64,000 nt of DNA from Clostridium sp. LS (GCF_002760435.1 NZ_AUUU01000041.1:1-64000); one strand, 5' to 3'. Counted from the first letter of the stretch, positions 1 through 8,382 are shown. Notes: generated from the sequence alone by a model not told the origin. Translations and numbers: made by a program.

Positions 1-117
1 GGATTACAAGACTATGAAAACCAAGATAAAGGAAACCTTTCTTCAAGACAAAACGGTAGCGTTGGCGGCTTTATGGTAAAACATATGATTGAAAGTTATG
101 AACAAGGTTTACAATAA
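1..117 (+). CDS. Small acid-soluble spore protein, alpha/beta type (5' truncated by window edge)
   Basis: The first 38 codons visible are the C-terminal half of an alpha/beta-type SASP and end at TAA 115-117. The family coats and protects spore DNA and is degraded at germination. The visible part carries the conserved block KGNLSSRQNGSVGG and the C-terminal MIESYEQGL, nearly identical to the complete SASP at 574-780, so the two are tandem paralogs. The start lies outside the window. A strong terminator follows at 190-236. Confidence 0.9.
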   Translation, partial: GLQDYENQDKGNLSSRQNGSVGGFMVKHMIESYEQGLQ

Positions 118-189
118 TTGGTAAACTAAAAACATAAGAAATCATTTTTTGAAAATACCATAAAAGTATTATTCCCTTACGGTTAAAAG

Positions 190-236
190 GCTAGCAGGAC
201 ATGTATACACTATATATATGTTCTGCTGGCTTTTTT
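190..236 (+). terminator. Intrinsic terminator after the first SASP gene
   Basis: Arms 190-207 and 213-230 form an 18-bp stem (GCTAGCAGGACATGTATA with its near complement, a few G-U pairs), followed by TTTTTT at 231-236. Confidence 0.85.
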
Positions 237-419
237 ATTAAAACATTTGAAAGAGCAAAATTTGATGATATAGAAAAATTGATTAATATACGGAATATGA
301 GCTTCTATGAAGATTATATTAAATATATAGAATATTCAGGATATACAATTATAGAAGAGTATATGGATGGTTCTGTAAAGCTAGCGCTATTTGAAAAGAA
401 AATGAAAACAGGAAAATAA
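201..419 (+). CDS. Short open frame of doubtful status
   Basis: A 72-codon frame opens at ATG 201, but that ATG lies inside the terminator hairpin 190-236 and has no ribosome site, so this start is unlikely. An internal ATG at 297 would give 40 residues (MSFYEDYIKYIEYSG...), also without a clear ribosome site. The residues from about 14 onward look protein-like (charged, with aromatic and Ile periodicity), so this may be the tail of a decayed gene. I do not recognise a family. Treat as a possible fragment rather than an active gene. Confidence 0.25.
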   Translation: MYTLYICSAGFFIKTFERAKFDDIEKLINIRNMSFYEDYIKYIEYSGYTIIEEYMDGSVKLALFEKKMKTGK

Positions 420-573
420 TTAAAGTTAATTTTCAAGTAGGAAATAAAACTAAAGTTAACTAATCCAAGCTAGACATTCTACATTTGCTAACATTTTTAT
501 AGAGTATTATTTGTAGCAATGGTTAATATATTATTGCCAGGCAAAATAAATTTTTTAAGGGAGGTAGATTCAT

Positions 574-780
574 ATGGCTTCAAGCAATAGTGGAAGAAAC
601 AGAACTTTAGTACCAGAAGCAAAAGCAGGATTAAACAGATTAAAAACTGAGGTTGCTTCAGAAATTGGGTTAAGTAACTATGAAAGCACAGACAAAGGAA
701 ATCTTTCTTCAAGACAAAATGGTAGCGTTGGCGGAGAAATGGTAAAAAGAATGATAGAAAGCTACGAACAAGGACTCTAA
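574..780 (+). CDS. Small acid-soluble spore protein, alpha/beta type
   Basis: This 68-residue protein is a complete alpha/beta SASP. It binds the minor groove of spore DNA, stabilises an A-like helix and protects against UV and heat. An N-terminal region rich in Ser, Asn and Arg is followed by the first conserved helix, with VPEAKAGLNRLKTEVASEIG around residues 13-32, where the Glu-Ile/Glu-Val area is the expected GPR protease site. The second conserved block is LSSRQNGSVGGEMVKRMIE. The ribosome site GGGAGG sits about 7 bases before the ATG. The gene is monocistronic and is the second of two tandem SASP genes. Expression is expected in the forespore, but I could not assign a sigma-G promoter with confidence. 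Confidence 0.95.
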   Translation: MASSNSGRNRTLVPEAKAGLNRLKTEVASEIGLSNYESTDKGNLSSRQNGSVGGEMVKRMIESYEQGL

Positions 781-794
781 AAAATAAATAAAAG

Positions 795-826
795 TGAATG
801 CACTAAGTGTTAACTTAGTGCATTCA
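795..826 (+). terminator. Hairpin after SASP gene
   Basis: A perfect 13-bp stem (TGAATGCACTAAG, 795-807, with 814-826) has a 6-base loop but no clean T-tract. It may act as a 3' stabilising hairpin, with the true terminator further on at 891-925. Confidence 0.6.
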
Positions 827-890
827 TAAATTATGTTTTAAATCAATAGATTTATTTTAAAGTATAAAGAAAAGAAATTATATTTGATTA

Positions 891-925
891 AAAGGATCCT
901 AGTAAATTAAATAGGATTCTTTTTA
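891..925 (+). terminator. Intrinsic terminator
   Basis: The stem AAGGATCCTA / TAGGATTCTT (892-901 with 912-921) overlaps a run of T at 920-924. It separates the spore gene from the methyltransferase. Confidence 0.7.
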
Positions 926-991
926 TGTTGATAAAAACAGAGAAAAAGTGTATAGTATTAAATTGTAAAATATAGAAAGAGGAAAGAAAAC

Positions 992-1855
992 ATGAATGAG
1001 GCTTTAAATGATTCACTATTACTTTGTCCTGTTTGCAAGGATAAGTTAACTAAAGATACACTAAAGAAAATGTATAAATGCGCTAATAATCATACTTATG
1101 ATATAGCAAAAGAGGGATATGTAAATTTATTAATTAGTAATCAAAAAAGTAGTAAAAATCCAGGAGATTCTAAGGAAATGGTTTTAGCAAGAATAGACTT
1201 TTTATCTAGGGGTTATTATTCATTATTATCCAATAAGATAAATGAAATAGCAGCTGAATTTTTAGGTAAGAATACGAGTAATAAATTTAATATAATGGAT
1301 TTAGGCTGTGGGGAAGGATACTACTTAACAAATTTGAAAACATATTTAGATGAAAAAAATATAAGAGCTGATTATTATGGCATAGATGTTTCGAAAGATG
1401 CAGTAAAATATGCAAGTAAAAGCAATAAAGAATGTGTTTGGGTAGTTGGAAACAACTTTCGCATTCCTGCAGATGATAAATCTATAGATTGCATACTTTC
1501 AGTATTCAGCCCTATAGAAATAAATGAATGCAATAGAGTTTTAAAGGATGAAGGAGTATTCATAAGAGTGCTTCCTAGAACAAATCATTTAATACAGCTT
1601 AGAGAAATTATTTATTCAGAAGTGAACTTAAATAATAAAACATATACAGCTGACACTAAAGAAAATGAATATGTTAAGGAAAGTAATGTTACTTTTGATA
1701 TAACTTTAAATAATGAAGAGATAATGAGTTTGCTTAAGATGACACCACATTATTGGAAATCAACTCCAGAAAATAAAGAAAAATTAGATTCAATTGAATC
1801 TCTTGTAATTACTATAGACATGCGTATAGGTGCATTTATAAAGAAAAATAATTAA
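992..1855 (+). CDS. rlmA: 23S rRNA (guanine-N1)-methyltransferase, RlmA family
   Basis: The 287-residue protein matches the RlmA/TlrB family, SAM-dependent enzymes that methylate N1 of a guanine in helix 35 of 23S rRNA. An N-terminal zinc site is visible as Cys12, Cys15, Cys30 and His34 (CPVC ... CANNH), followed by the family block KEGYVNLL. The Rossmann methyltransferase motif I is MDLGCGEGYY at about 102-111. The RLPRTNHLIQLRE-type region near residue 195 is typical of the family. Length is normal (about 270-290). The start ATG has an AGAGGAAAG ribosome site. The gene stands alone between two terminators. Whether it gives macrolide or tylosin tolerance, as TlrB does, cannot be told from sequence. 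Confidence 0.88.
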   Translation: MNEALNDSLLLCPVCKDKLTKDTLKKMYKCANNHTYDIAKEGYVNLLISNQKSSKNPGDSKEMVLARIDFLSRGYYSLLSNKINEIAAEFLGKNTSNKFNIMDLGCGEGYYLTNLKTYLDEKNIRADYYGIDVSKDAVKYASKSNKECVWVVGNNFRIPADDKSIDCILSVFSPIEINECNRVLKDEGVFIRVLPRTNHLIQLREIIYSEVNLNNKTYTADTKENEYVKESNVTFDITLNNEEIMSLLKMTPHYWKSTPENKEKLDSIESLVITIDMRIGAFIKKNN

Positions 1856-1871
1856 TCTTAAATGGTAATAA

Positions 1872-1897
1872 AAAAGACACTTATAATAGTGTCTTTT
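1872..1897. terminator. Bidirectional terminator between rlmA and the minus-strand secreted-protein gene
   Basis: Perfect 10-bp stem AAAAGACACT / AGTGTCTTTT with a 6-base loop. The flanking A and T runs serve both strands. It overlaps the stop codon of the minus-strand gene. Confidence 0.85.
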
Positions 1898-2213
1898 AAG
1901 AAAAATAAACTTCACCTTTGCCAACTATTGCTATCCTAAAGTCAGGATCAATGGATAGTAGTTCATATTTTGGAGAGTTAGGTTCCATTCGGATTGATTG
2001 ATATAAAGAATGATTTTTATCAAAAACTAGTACGTATACACTATCAGTACTAGAAACATTTTGTATAGTATAATTACTTTTAGATGAAAGATTGAAATCT
2101 GATGCCTTATAAAAGCCTTCCTTAAAAATATTTCCAATAGCTTGAGCCATTACAGTAATCATATTTAAAAATAAACATAATACAATTAAGAAGGAAATAA
2201 AAAACTTCTTCAT
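1896..2213 (-). CDS. Small secreted protein, copy B of a tandem pair
   Basis: This 105-residue protein has an N-terminal hydrophobic signal peptide (MKKFFISFLIVLCLFLNMI) with a likely cut after AQA near residue 25. The mature part is about 80 residues and predicted to be beta-rich. The motif order is KEGFYKASDFNLS, YTIQN, SVYVLVFD, SIRMEPNSPKYEL, FRIAIVGKGEV. The same order occurs in the neighbour at 2317-2634, so the two are tandem duplicates. Ribosome site AAAGGTGG precedes the ATG. I do not recognise a named family. The mature domain could be a small extracellular binding or immunity-like beta fold, but no function can be assigned. Confidence 0.75.
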   Translation of the reverse strand: MKKFFISFLIVLCLFLNMITVMAQAIGNIFKEGFYKASDFNLSSKSNYTIQNVSSTDSVYVLVFDKNHSLYQSIRMEPNSPKYELLSIDPDFRIAIVGKGEVYFS

Positions 2214-2316
2214 TAAATTATACCACCTTTCAGCCTTATTGTGCGTAGTGAATATTTTAATTATGCATGCATATAAAATAGTGTTAAAATTTTATTTCAG
2301 TATAATAGAAAACTAT

Positions 2317-2634
2317 TTATGAGATAGAGACATCTCCATTTCCAACAATAACAATCCTGTATTCAGGCTTAAGAGGCGATAAATTATATTTTGGAGATTT
2401 TGGTTCAATACGTAAAGATTGTTGAACAACATTATTTTCATTAAAAATAAGTACATAAACGCTATCATTAGCAGAGGTATTTTGAATAGTATAAGTTTTA
2501 TCCTCTGAAATATTTAAATCAGATGCTTTATATAAACCTTCCTTAACACCACTCACTTGTGCCAAAGGAGAATTTATGATCATATTAAATGATATATATA
2601 GTGTAATTAATAAGAACATAATTAACTTTTTCAT
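2317..2634 (-). CDS. Small secreted protein, copy A of a tandem pair
   Basis: The protein has 105 residues when started at the ATG at 2634 (MKKLIMFLLITLYISFNMI), which has the ribosome site AAAGGTGGG at proper spacing. An upstream in-frame GTG at 2649 lies within that ribosome site and is rejected. With this start both paralogs are exactly 105 residues. A signal peptide ends near SPLAQV. The mature part repeats KEGLYKASDLNIS, YTIQNTSANDSVYVLIF, SLRIEPKSPKY and YRIVIVGNGDV. The two genes are about 100 bp apart on the same strand and may share a transcript. Family unknown. Confidence 0.75.
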   Translation of the reverse strand: MKKLIMFLLITLYISFNMIINSPLAQVSGVKEGLYKASDLNISEDKTYTIQNTSANDSVYVLIFNENNVVQQSLRIEPKSPKYNLSPLKPEYRIVIVGNGDVSIS

Positions 2635-2941
2635 AAATATAAAACCCACCTTTCGATGTTATTCTCTGTAATTAGCTTTAAATTATACATATGATATAGA
2701 ACAACCTATCTCTGTAGCGTCGAAAACATGAGAAAACTAAAGGAAAAGAAAAATAGAATATGGAAAAGGATGAAAATAAGATATATAATAGATATAAATG
2801 TCTAACGATTTAAGCAAGCTACTAAACTAAAGAGAGTTGTAGGGAATTGAATGGTTAAAATAGAATTTTCATATATAATAATTAGAGAAAAAATATTTTA
2901 TAATGAATAGATAAAGCCGAACACAGAAGAGGGTGAAAATT
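2635..2941. other. Divergent intergenic region
   Basis: About 300 bp between the minus-strand secreted-protein pair and the plus-strand oxidase. It must hold promoters for both directions. I see AT-rich candidate -10 boxes, such as TATAAT around 2875, but no well-spaced -35 partner and no structured leader. Confidence 0.4.
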
Positions 2942-4297
2942 TTGAAAAAGTTTGATTATAGAGGTCTGACTGGTGAAATAGTTACTAAAGATAGCTTTAA
3001 CTATGAGGAAGATAGAAAAGCTTGGAATAGAGGGATTGAAAAATATCCATTAGTAATTGTTTATTGCAGTAATAAATATGATATTAGTAATGCAATAACT
3101 TGGGCAAAACTAAATTTACTGGAGATTAGAATAAGAAGTGGAAGGCATCATTATGAAGGGTATTCAACAGGAAACGATATTGTTATTATTGATGTAAGTA
3201 AGATGAATAAAATAGATGTAGATGAGGAAAAGAGTGTTTTTAAGATACAAGGGGGAGTTAGAAACAGAGAGTTGTATGAGGTTTTAGGAAGTAAGCATTA
3301 TCCTTTTCCAGGAGGTGGATGCCCGACTGTTGGTGTTACAGGATTAGTCTTAGGCGGGGGATGGAGCTATTCCAATAGGCTATTTGGATTAGCATGCGAT
3401 AATTTACTTGAAATTGAAATGGTTAATTATGAGGGAAAGAAAATAACTGCTTCAGAAAAAAACAATGAAGATTTATTTTGGGCTTGCAGAGGAGCTGGTG
3501 GAGGAAATTTTGGAGTAATTACAAGTATGACCTTTAAGCTTATTCCAAAAATTGAAATGGTAACATTAATAGATATAGATTTTGCAGATATTGAGTTTCA
3601 AGAAATACTTAAAATATTTGAAATATGGACTGAGTTTTTTAATGGACTGGATAGACGAATTAATTTAAAAATGGGCATGTATAATTCAAAAGTAAAAGGA
3701 AAAGGAGTACGTATTACGGGATTATTTTATGGCAATAAAGAAGAAGCTAATAGGACTTTAGAGCCATTTAATAATATCTCAGAAAAGGTTAAATTTAAAT
3801 TGGAATATCTTAATATATTAGAGGCAAATAGAAAAATTCAGGATAGTCATCCACCTTATGAAAAATTTAAGTCATCCGGAAGATTTGTATATAATGATTA
3901 TACTAAAAGAGATATGAAGGAAATTATAAAAATTATAGAACATAGGCAAGAAGGATCAATATACAGTGCTATTTCACTGTATGGATTAGGTGGAGCAGTT
4001 AAGGATAGAAAAGATAATGATACGGCTTTTAATTATAGGGGTGCAAAATTCATAATGGGGTACCAATCTGTTTGGGAGGACTCAAAGTATGCACAAATAA
4101 ATAAAGAATGGGTAATAGAGAAACTTAATTTTATAAAAAAGTATACTTTAGGTTCATATATTAATTTTCCTTTGGCAGAGCTTGATGATTATGAAAGAGA
4201 ATATCATGGTGAAAATATAGAAAAATTGAGGAAAATAAAAAGTAAATACGATCCTTATAATATATTTAAGTTTCCGCAAGGAATAAAAATTTGTTAG
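2942..4297 (+). CDS. Berberine-bridge-enzyme-like FAD oxidase (PCMH/VAO family)
   Basis: This protein of about 451 residues belongs to the FAD-linked oxidases with a BBE C-terminus. These oxidise alcohols, sugars or alkaloids and pass electrons to oxygen or another acceptor. The flavin-attachment region is SGRHHYEG, where the first His corresponds to the 8-alpha linkage. The second site is GGGCPTVGVTGLVLGGGWS, where the Cys corresponds to the 6-S-cysteinyl link, so a bicovalent flavin is predicted. The C-terminus has the BBE signature YDPYNIFKFPQGI. The preferred start is TTG 2942 behind AGAGGGTGA. An in-frame GTG at 2933 lies inside that ribosome site. There is no signal peptide, so it is cytoplasmic. 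An oxygen-using oxidase is a little unexpected in an anaerobe, so the acceptor may differ. Substrate unknown. Confidence 0.85.
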   Translation: MKKFDYRGLTGEIVTKDSFNYEEDRKAWNRGIEKYPLVIVYCSNKYDISNAITWAKLNLLEIRIRSGRHHYEGYSTGNDIVIIDVSKMNKIDVDEEKSVFKIQGGVRNRELYEVLGSKHYPFPGGGCPTVGVTGLVLGGGWSYSNRLFGLACDNLLEIEMVNYEGKKITASEKNNEDLFWACRGAGGGNFGVITSMTFKLIPKIEMVTLIDIDFADIEFQEILKIFEIWTEFFNGLDRRINLKMGMYNSKVKGKGVRITGLFYGNKEEANRTLEPFNNISEKVKFKLEYLNILEANRKIQDSHPPYEKFKSSGRFVYNDYTKRDMKEIIKIIEHRQEGSIYSAISLYGLGGAVKDRKDNDTAFNYRGAKFIMGYQSVWEDSKYAQINKEWVIEKLNFIKKYTLGSYINFPLAELDDYEREYHGENIEKLRKIKSKYDPYNIFKFPQGIKIC

Positions 4298-4329
4298 GAG
4301 CTTAGTAAAATAAAAATTTCTTTGCAAAG

Positions 4330-4375
4330 AAACATGGATTTTTGAGAATAATAAGCAGAAATTCATGTTTTTTTA
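4330..4375 (+). terminator. Intrinsic terminator after the BBE-like oxidase
   Basis: Stem AAACATGGATTT (4330-4341) with AAATTCATGTTT (4359-4370), one G-U pair, then a T-run to 4375. Confidence 0.75.
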
Positions 4376-4466
4376 TTATTAATAAAATACTGCCAAGTTA
4401 TGTAATAATAATGCCATTTGCTTATTAAATGTTTACAATAAATAAATAATAACATATACTTTATTT

Positions 4467-4480
4467 TGGAACCGTTTCTG
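4467..4480 (+). promoter_or_regulatory. Weak cre-like (CcpA/LacI-type) box before the debranching enzyme
   Basis: TGGAACCGTTTCTG partly matches the catabolite-repression consensus (TG-AA-CG core) about 75 bp upstream of a glycogen gene. Only the left half fits well. See the similar box at 17041-17054. Confidence 0.25.
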
Positions 4481-4554
4481 AAAACTGGATTAGTATTAAT
4501 TTAATTTCAGAATAGTTTAATATATGGGAAATTTTAGAGTAAAGGAGATTAATT

Positions 4555-6561
4555 ATGGAGTTGACGTATAGATTTGGAAGAGGATGCTGGAGAACAATAA
4601 AAGAAGGTAATGAAAGAGAATGGATGATAGGGAACGGTCTTGGCGGTTATTCAGGACAAACTATTATTAATAGTGGATTTAGAAGTCACCATGGATACTT
4701 GATAGCATCATTGAACCCACCAGTAGAGAGGTATGCCATTTTGTCAAAAATTCAAGAGAAGATTGCGGTAGATGGAAGAGAGTATGATTTAGCTTGCCAA
4801 GAATACTACAATCATAATACTAAAAATGGTTATGAGTATCTTCAACGCTTTATTTTTGATTCAATTCCTCAATATATTTATCAAGTGGAAGATATTAAAT
4901 TAAAGAAAACTATAGCTATGGAATATGGACACAATACAGTTGTAATATGCTATGAAATAGAAAATGGCAATAGCGAATCCCAAATTACTATAACACCACT
5001 GTTTACATATAAAGAAGCAGGCTCAAAAATAGAAACAAATGATTTAAAATTTGCAACTCAACTAAAAGGAAATATTTTAAAATTATATCCACATAAAAAT
5101 AATCAAATCACAATAAGTTTTATGGCATCAGATGGCGAATTTAAAAACAGAATTTTAAATGAATCAAATAATAATTTATTATTTGAAGAAAATCATTATT
5201 ATGAGTTTGAATATAGAACTGGAAATGAAGGGCTAGATAATCATTATACACCTTATGATATAGTAATAAATTTACAGCCTTTTGAAACTAAAAAGTTTTA
5301 TTTGAAATGTACCATAGAAGAAATCGATGAAAAGGATGGATTTACTATTACTGAAGAATATAAAAATAGAGCTAATGAACTTATGAAACTTTCAGGATAC
5401 TCTGATGCTCTTGCTTTAAATTTGGTAAAATCAGCAGATCACTTTATTGTAAATAGAAACAGTACAAGATTAAAGACAGTACTTGCAGGATTCCCTTGGT
5501 TTGTTGATTGGGGAAGAGATACAATGATAGCATTTGAAGGATTAACATTAGCAACAAAAAGATTTAAAGATGCAAGAGAAATTTTAGAATCCTTTGCTCA
5601 ATATGTAAGAAATGGACTTGTACCAAATGTTTTTGCAGATAAAGGAACTCAACCATTTTATAACACTGTAGATGCTTCTTTATGGTATGTGCAAGCTGTA
5701 TATAAATATTTACAATATACTGGAAATGAAAGTGATTTTAAATTTATAAAGGATAAAATATTTGATAAATTAGTTGAAATTATTAACGCATACTCTAATG
5801 GTACTGATTTTTCTATTTACATGGATGAAGATTGTCTTATTCATGCAGGAAGCGGATTAGATCAGGTAACATGGATGGATGTAAGAGTTGGCGAATTAGT
5901 AGTTACTCCAAGGCATGGTAAACCAGTAGAAATAAATGCTCTTTGGTACAATGCTCTATGTATTATGGATTGGTTGTGCGAAAAATTTGACAAAGATAAA
6001 GGAAACTATAAAGATTTGGCTAAAAAAGTTAAGGAATCATTTAACAAAAAGTTCTGGAATTCAGATGAACAATGTCTATATGACGTTGTTGATGATAATG
6101 ATGGAAAAGTTAGACCAAATCAAATTTTGGCAGTTTCATTACCATTCACAATGCTTGATTTAGAAAGAGAAAGAAAAGTTGTATACAAAGTGTATAAAGA
6201 ACTTTATTCAACTTATGGAATAAGATCTTTATCCTTTTTAGATGAAGAATATAAAGGTGAATATACTGGGGCTTTAATGAAAAGGGATCTAGCTTATCAT
6301 ATGGGAACTTCATGGGGCTTTATTACAGGTGCATTTATATCAGCATATTGTAAGGTGAATAATTATTCTAAAGAAGCAGTCTACAGGGCAAAAGAAATGT
6401 GTGAAGTTTTTGAAGATCATATGAATGATGGGTGCATCAACGGAATAGCTGAAGTATTCGATGGAGACTTTACCGCTACAAGCAGAGGGTGTTATAGCCA
6501 AGCTTGGAGCGTAGGGGAAGTTTTAAGAGCCTACACTAATGATGTGTTACCTTTCCTATAG
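4555..6561 (+). CDS. Glycogen debranching enzyme, GH133 amylo-alpha-1,6-glucosidase
   Basis: The 668-residue protein has the two-domain layout of bacterial/archaeal GDE proteins. The N-terminal beta-rich domain (about 15-250) starts with the diagnostic EWMIGNGLGGYSGQTI. The C-terminal (alpha/alpha)6 domain (about 290-665) holds FPWFVDWGRDTMIAFEGL, PFYNTVDASLWYV and GLDQVTWMDVRVG, where the acidic residues of the active site are found in GH133. It removes alpha-1,6 glucosyl stubs from glycogen limit dextrin. Length is normal for the stand-alone form. The ribosome site AAAGGAG is well placed. It stands alone here, with no other glycogen gene nearby. Confidence 0.9.
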   Translation: MELTYRFGRGCWRTIKEGNEREWMIGNGLGGYSGQTIINSGFRSHHGYLIASLNPPVERYAILSKIQEKIAVDGREYDLACQEYYNHNTKNGYEYLQRFIFDSIPQYIYQVEDIKLKKTIAMEYGHNTVVICYEIENGNSESQITITPLFTYKEAGSKIETNDLKFATQLKGNILKLYPHKNNQITISFMASDGEFKNRILNESNNNLLFEENHYYEFEYRTGNEGLDNHYTPYDIVINLQPFETKKFYLKCTIEEIDEKDGFTITEEYKNRANELMKLSGYSDALALNLVKSADHFIVNRNSTRLKTVLAGFPWFVDWGRDTMIAFEGLTLATKRFKDAREILESFAQYVRNGLVPNVFADKGTQPFYNTVDASLWYVQAVYKYLQYTGNESDFKFIKDKIFDKLVEIINAYSNGTDFSIYMDEDCLIHAGSGLDQVTWMDVRVGELVVTPRHGKPVEINALWYNALCIMDWLCEKFDKDKGNYKDLAKKVKESFNKKFWNSDEQCLYDVVDDNDGKVRPNQILAVSLPFTMLDLERERKVVYKVYKELYSTYGIRSLSFLDEEYKGEYTGALMKRDLAYHMGTSWGFITGAFISAYCKVNNYSKEAVYRAKEMCEVFEDHMNDGCINGIAEVFDGDFTATSRGCYSQAWSVGEVLRAYTNDVLPFL

Positions 6562-6626
6562 CGACAATTCTTTAAAATCATAAAAAATAACCTGGAATTT
6601 TTGTTGTATATAATGTATCCATACAA

Positions 6627-6655
6627 TTGTCATAATTTACATGTGGTGTTATAAT
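6627..6655 (+). promoter_or_regulatory. Sigma-A-type promoter of the ECF S-component gene
   Basis: TTGTCA at 6627-6632, 17-base spacer, TATAAT at 6650-6655, about 48 bp before the ATG. Confidence 0.7.
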
Positions 6656-6703
6656 AATCTCAGTATTTTCATATAAAAACAAATATTACTAAGGGGGCAT
6701 TGT

Positions 6704-7321
6704 ATGGAAAACAAAAATTCAACGCTTATTAAAATAATACAAACAGGAATACTTGCGGCATTATGTTTTGTTTCATTTACTTTTCTTTCAATTAAAATAC
6801 CAGTTGGTGGAGGTGACGCAGTTTCATTGCATATTGGAAATGCATTTTGCGTTTTAGCTGCATTACTTTTAGGTGGAGTATATGGAGGCTTGTCAGGGGC
6901 TATAGGTATGACAATATCAGATTTACTTGATCCAACATATGCAATAGGAGCACCAAAAACTTTTATATTGAAATTATGTATAGGCTTAATAACAGGATTA
7001 ATTGCTCATAAATTTGCTAAAATTGATCAAAGTAATGATACAAAATATATAGCTAAGTGGGCGTTAATTGCTTCAATTGGTGGATTAGCTTTTAATGTTG
7101 TTTTCGATCCTCTTGTGGGATATTTTTATAAACAATACATTCTTGGACAACCTCAGCAGGTAGCAGAAGTATTAGCAAAGTTTAGTGTTTTTGCTACTTC
7201 TGTTAATGCAGTAGCATCAGTGATACTAGTAAGTCTTATTTATAATGCATTAAGGCCGATTTTAACAAAATCAGGATTATTATTGCCTGTAAGCAAAAGT
7301 GAATCTGTAGCTAATCAGTAG
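6704..7321 (+). CDS. ECF transporter S component (substrate-binding membrane subunit)
   Basis: This 205-residue protein has about five to six hydrophobic segments. It fits the ECF-type S components of the COG4720 / ECF-ribofla_trS group, which capture a vitamin-like solute and dock on a shared EcfT-EcfA-EcfA' module. The features are an N-terminal short helix, the loop IPVGGGDAVSLHIGNAFCVL, and the Gly-rich AALLLGGVYGGLSGAIGMTISDLLDP. The shared energising module is not in the window, as is usual for group II ECF systems. The substrate cannot be read from sequence: no riboswitch was seen in the short leader and no pathway gene is adjacent. Confidence 0.78.
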   Translation: MENKNSTLIKIIQTGILAALCFVSFTFLSIKIPVGGGDAVSLHIGNAFCVLAALLLGGVYGGLSGAIGMTISDLLDPTYAIGAPKTFILKLCIGLITGLIAHKFAKIDQSNDTKYIAKWALIASIGGLAFNVVFDPLVGYFYKQYILGQPQQVAEVLAKFSVFATSVNAVASVILVSLIYNALRPILTKSGLLLPVSKSESVANQ

Positions 7322-7366
7322 CTGATTAAAAATATTAATTAGAATATATTTATGAAAGTACAACTC

Positions 7367-7410
7367 AAAAACATCAAAATCTAACGTTTAGATTTTGATG
7401 TTTTTTCTTT
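7367..7410 (+). terminator. Intrinsic terminator
   Basis: Seventeen-base arms 7367-7383 and 7389-7405 pair perfectly around ACGTT and run into TTTTTTCTTT. Confidence 0.92.
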
Positions 7411-7552
7411 TAAGTATGCATTATTAGTGATTATAGTTATAAATTGTTGCATTAATAATATAAATAAGAACGGTTTTATTATAATGAGAATAGTATAATA
7501 TATCCATTGTTAACTAAAGATTATAAATTGATTTTACGAAGTAGGTGCAAAA

Positions 7553-8011
7553 ATGATTTTTGAATTTGATCAGATTATGTTTGATGTTGCGCGAGGGTAT
7601 TATAAATATATTGGTTCAGGTTCAAGTAGGCGGGTATATGATTTGGGAAATGGGTATGTAATTAAAATTGCAAAAAATGATGCTGGAATTGCACAAAATA
7701 AATCTGAATATAAAATTTCAGTTAAAGATCATTCAAATTTATTTGCGAAAGTAGTACAGGCCTCTAAGGATTATAGATTACTAATAATGCAAAAAGCGAA
7801 AAAAGTAAATAGCATTTTATCTATATGGAGATATTTTAATGTTACGAATAAAAAAGAATTGTTTAACTCAAAAGAAATACAAAATCTTAAGAGAAAATAC
7901 AATTTATTGTTAGGCGATTTTAATAGAGAAAGCAACTGGGGAATAATTAATGGAAAGCCTGTAATTATAGATTATGGCTTTACAAGAGAAGTTAAATCAA
8001 GATATTACTAA
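7553..8011 (+). CDS. Minimal protein-kinase-fold protein (152 residues)
   Basis: The N-terminus has a glycine-rich nucleotide loop, GSGSSRRVYDLGNG, followed by VIKIAKN with a candidate ATP-anchoring Lys. The C-terminus ends in GDFNRESNWGIINGKPVIIDYG. This resembles the catalytic loop (D-x-x-x-x-N) and the metal-binding D-Y-G (in place of DFG) of aminoglycoside-phosphotransferase-like or HipA-like kinases. The protein stops just after this motif, so the whole C-terminal lobe beyond the activation segment is missing. A canonical HRD is absent. ATG 7553 has GTAGGTG upstream. It is monocistronic between hairpins. It could be a small phosphotransferase, a regulator or a pseudokinase. The target is unknown. 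Confidence 0.65.
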   Translation: MIFEFDQIMFDVARGYYKYIGSGSSRRVYDLGNGYVIKIAKNDAGIAQNKSEYKISVKDHSNLFAKVVQASKDYRLLIMQKAKKVNSILSIWRYFNVTNKKELFNSKEIQNLKRKYNLLLGDFNRESNWGIINGKPVIIDYGFTREVKSRYY

Positions 8012-8029
8012 TATTTTGATATATGAAGC

Positions 8030-8052
8030 AGGATATACAAAGTGTATATCCT
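8030..8052. terminator. Convergent intergenic hairpin
   Basis: AGGATATACA / TGTATATCCT, perfect 10-bp stem with a 3-base loop between the kinase-like gene and the minus-strand hxlR gene. It lacks a strong T-tract on either side. Confidence 0.55.
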
Positions 8053-8058
8053 GATATA

Positions 8059-8382
8059 TTATATAGAAAACTGTTTTTTTGACCATGCCTCAATTATCTT
8101 TAATGCAGGAACCAATTCTTGTCCTTTCTCAGTCAATAAATATTCAACTCTTGGAGGTATTTCAGCATATATATGTTTTGTTATTATTTCGTCATTCTCA
8201 AGTTGTTTTAAGGATTCGCTTAAAACCTTTTGACTTACTCCGCATGTAATTCTCTGTAATTCCAAAAACCTTTTTGGCCCATCAGATAAATGACATAGTA
8301 TCACAGCTTTCCACTTTCCGCGTATTGTTTCAAAACCTAAATCTAAAGCACATATGTATGATTTGCCATTATATTCTATCAA
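8059..8382 (-). CDS. HxlR-family winged-helix transcriptional regulator
   Basis: The 107-residue protein has the HxlR signature IRGKWKAVILCHLSDGPKRF (about 21-40). It is followed by the recognition region GVSQKVLSESLKQLENDEII and the wing with EYLLTEKG. These dimers sense oxidative, electrophilic or metabolite signals and bind palindromes in divergent promoters. The start codon is TTG behind AGGTGATG. The gene is transcribed away from the flavin reductase at 8618, and the palindrome at 8506-8535 lies between them. Control of that reductase and of itself is therefore likely. Confidence 0.88.
   Translation of the reverse strand: MIEYNGKSYICALDLGFETIRGKWKAVILCHLSDGPKRFLELQRITCGVSQKVLSESLKQLENDEIITKHIYAEIPPRVEYLLTEKGQELVPALKIIEAWSKKQFSI

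Noticed and set aside
1-236. Tandem SASP genes as a mobile repeat
   Set aside because: The similarity is explained by ordinary gene duplication in the SASP family. No inverted ends or target duplication are seen.
8042-8233. Open frame opposite the HxlR gene
   Set aside because: It is fully antisense to a clear HxlR-family gene and has no ribosome site, so it is a shadow.
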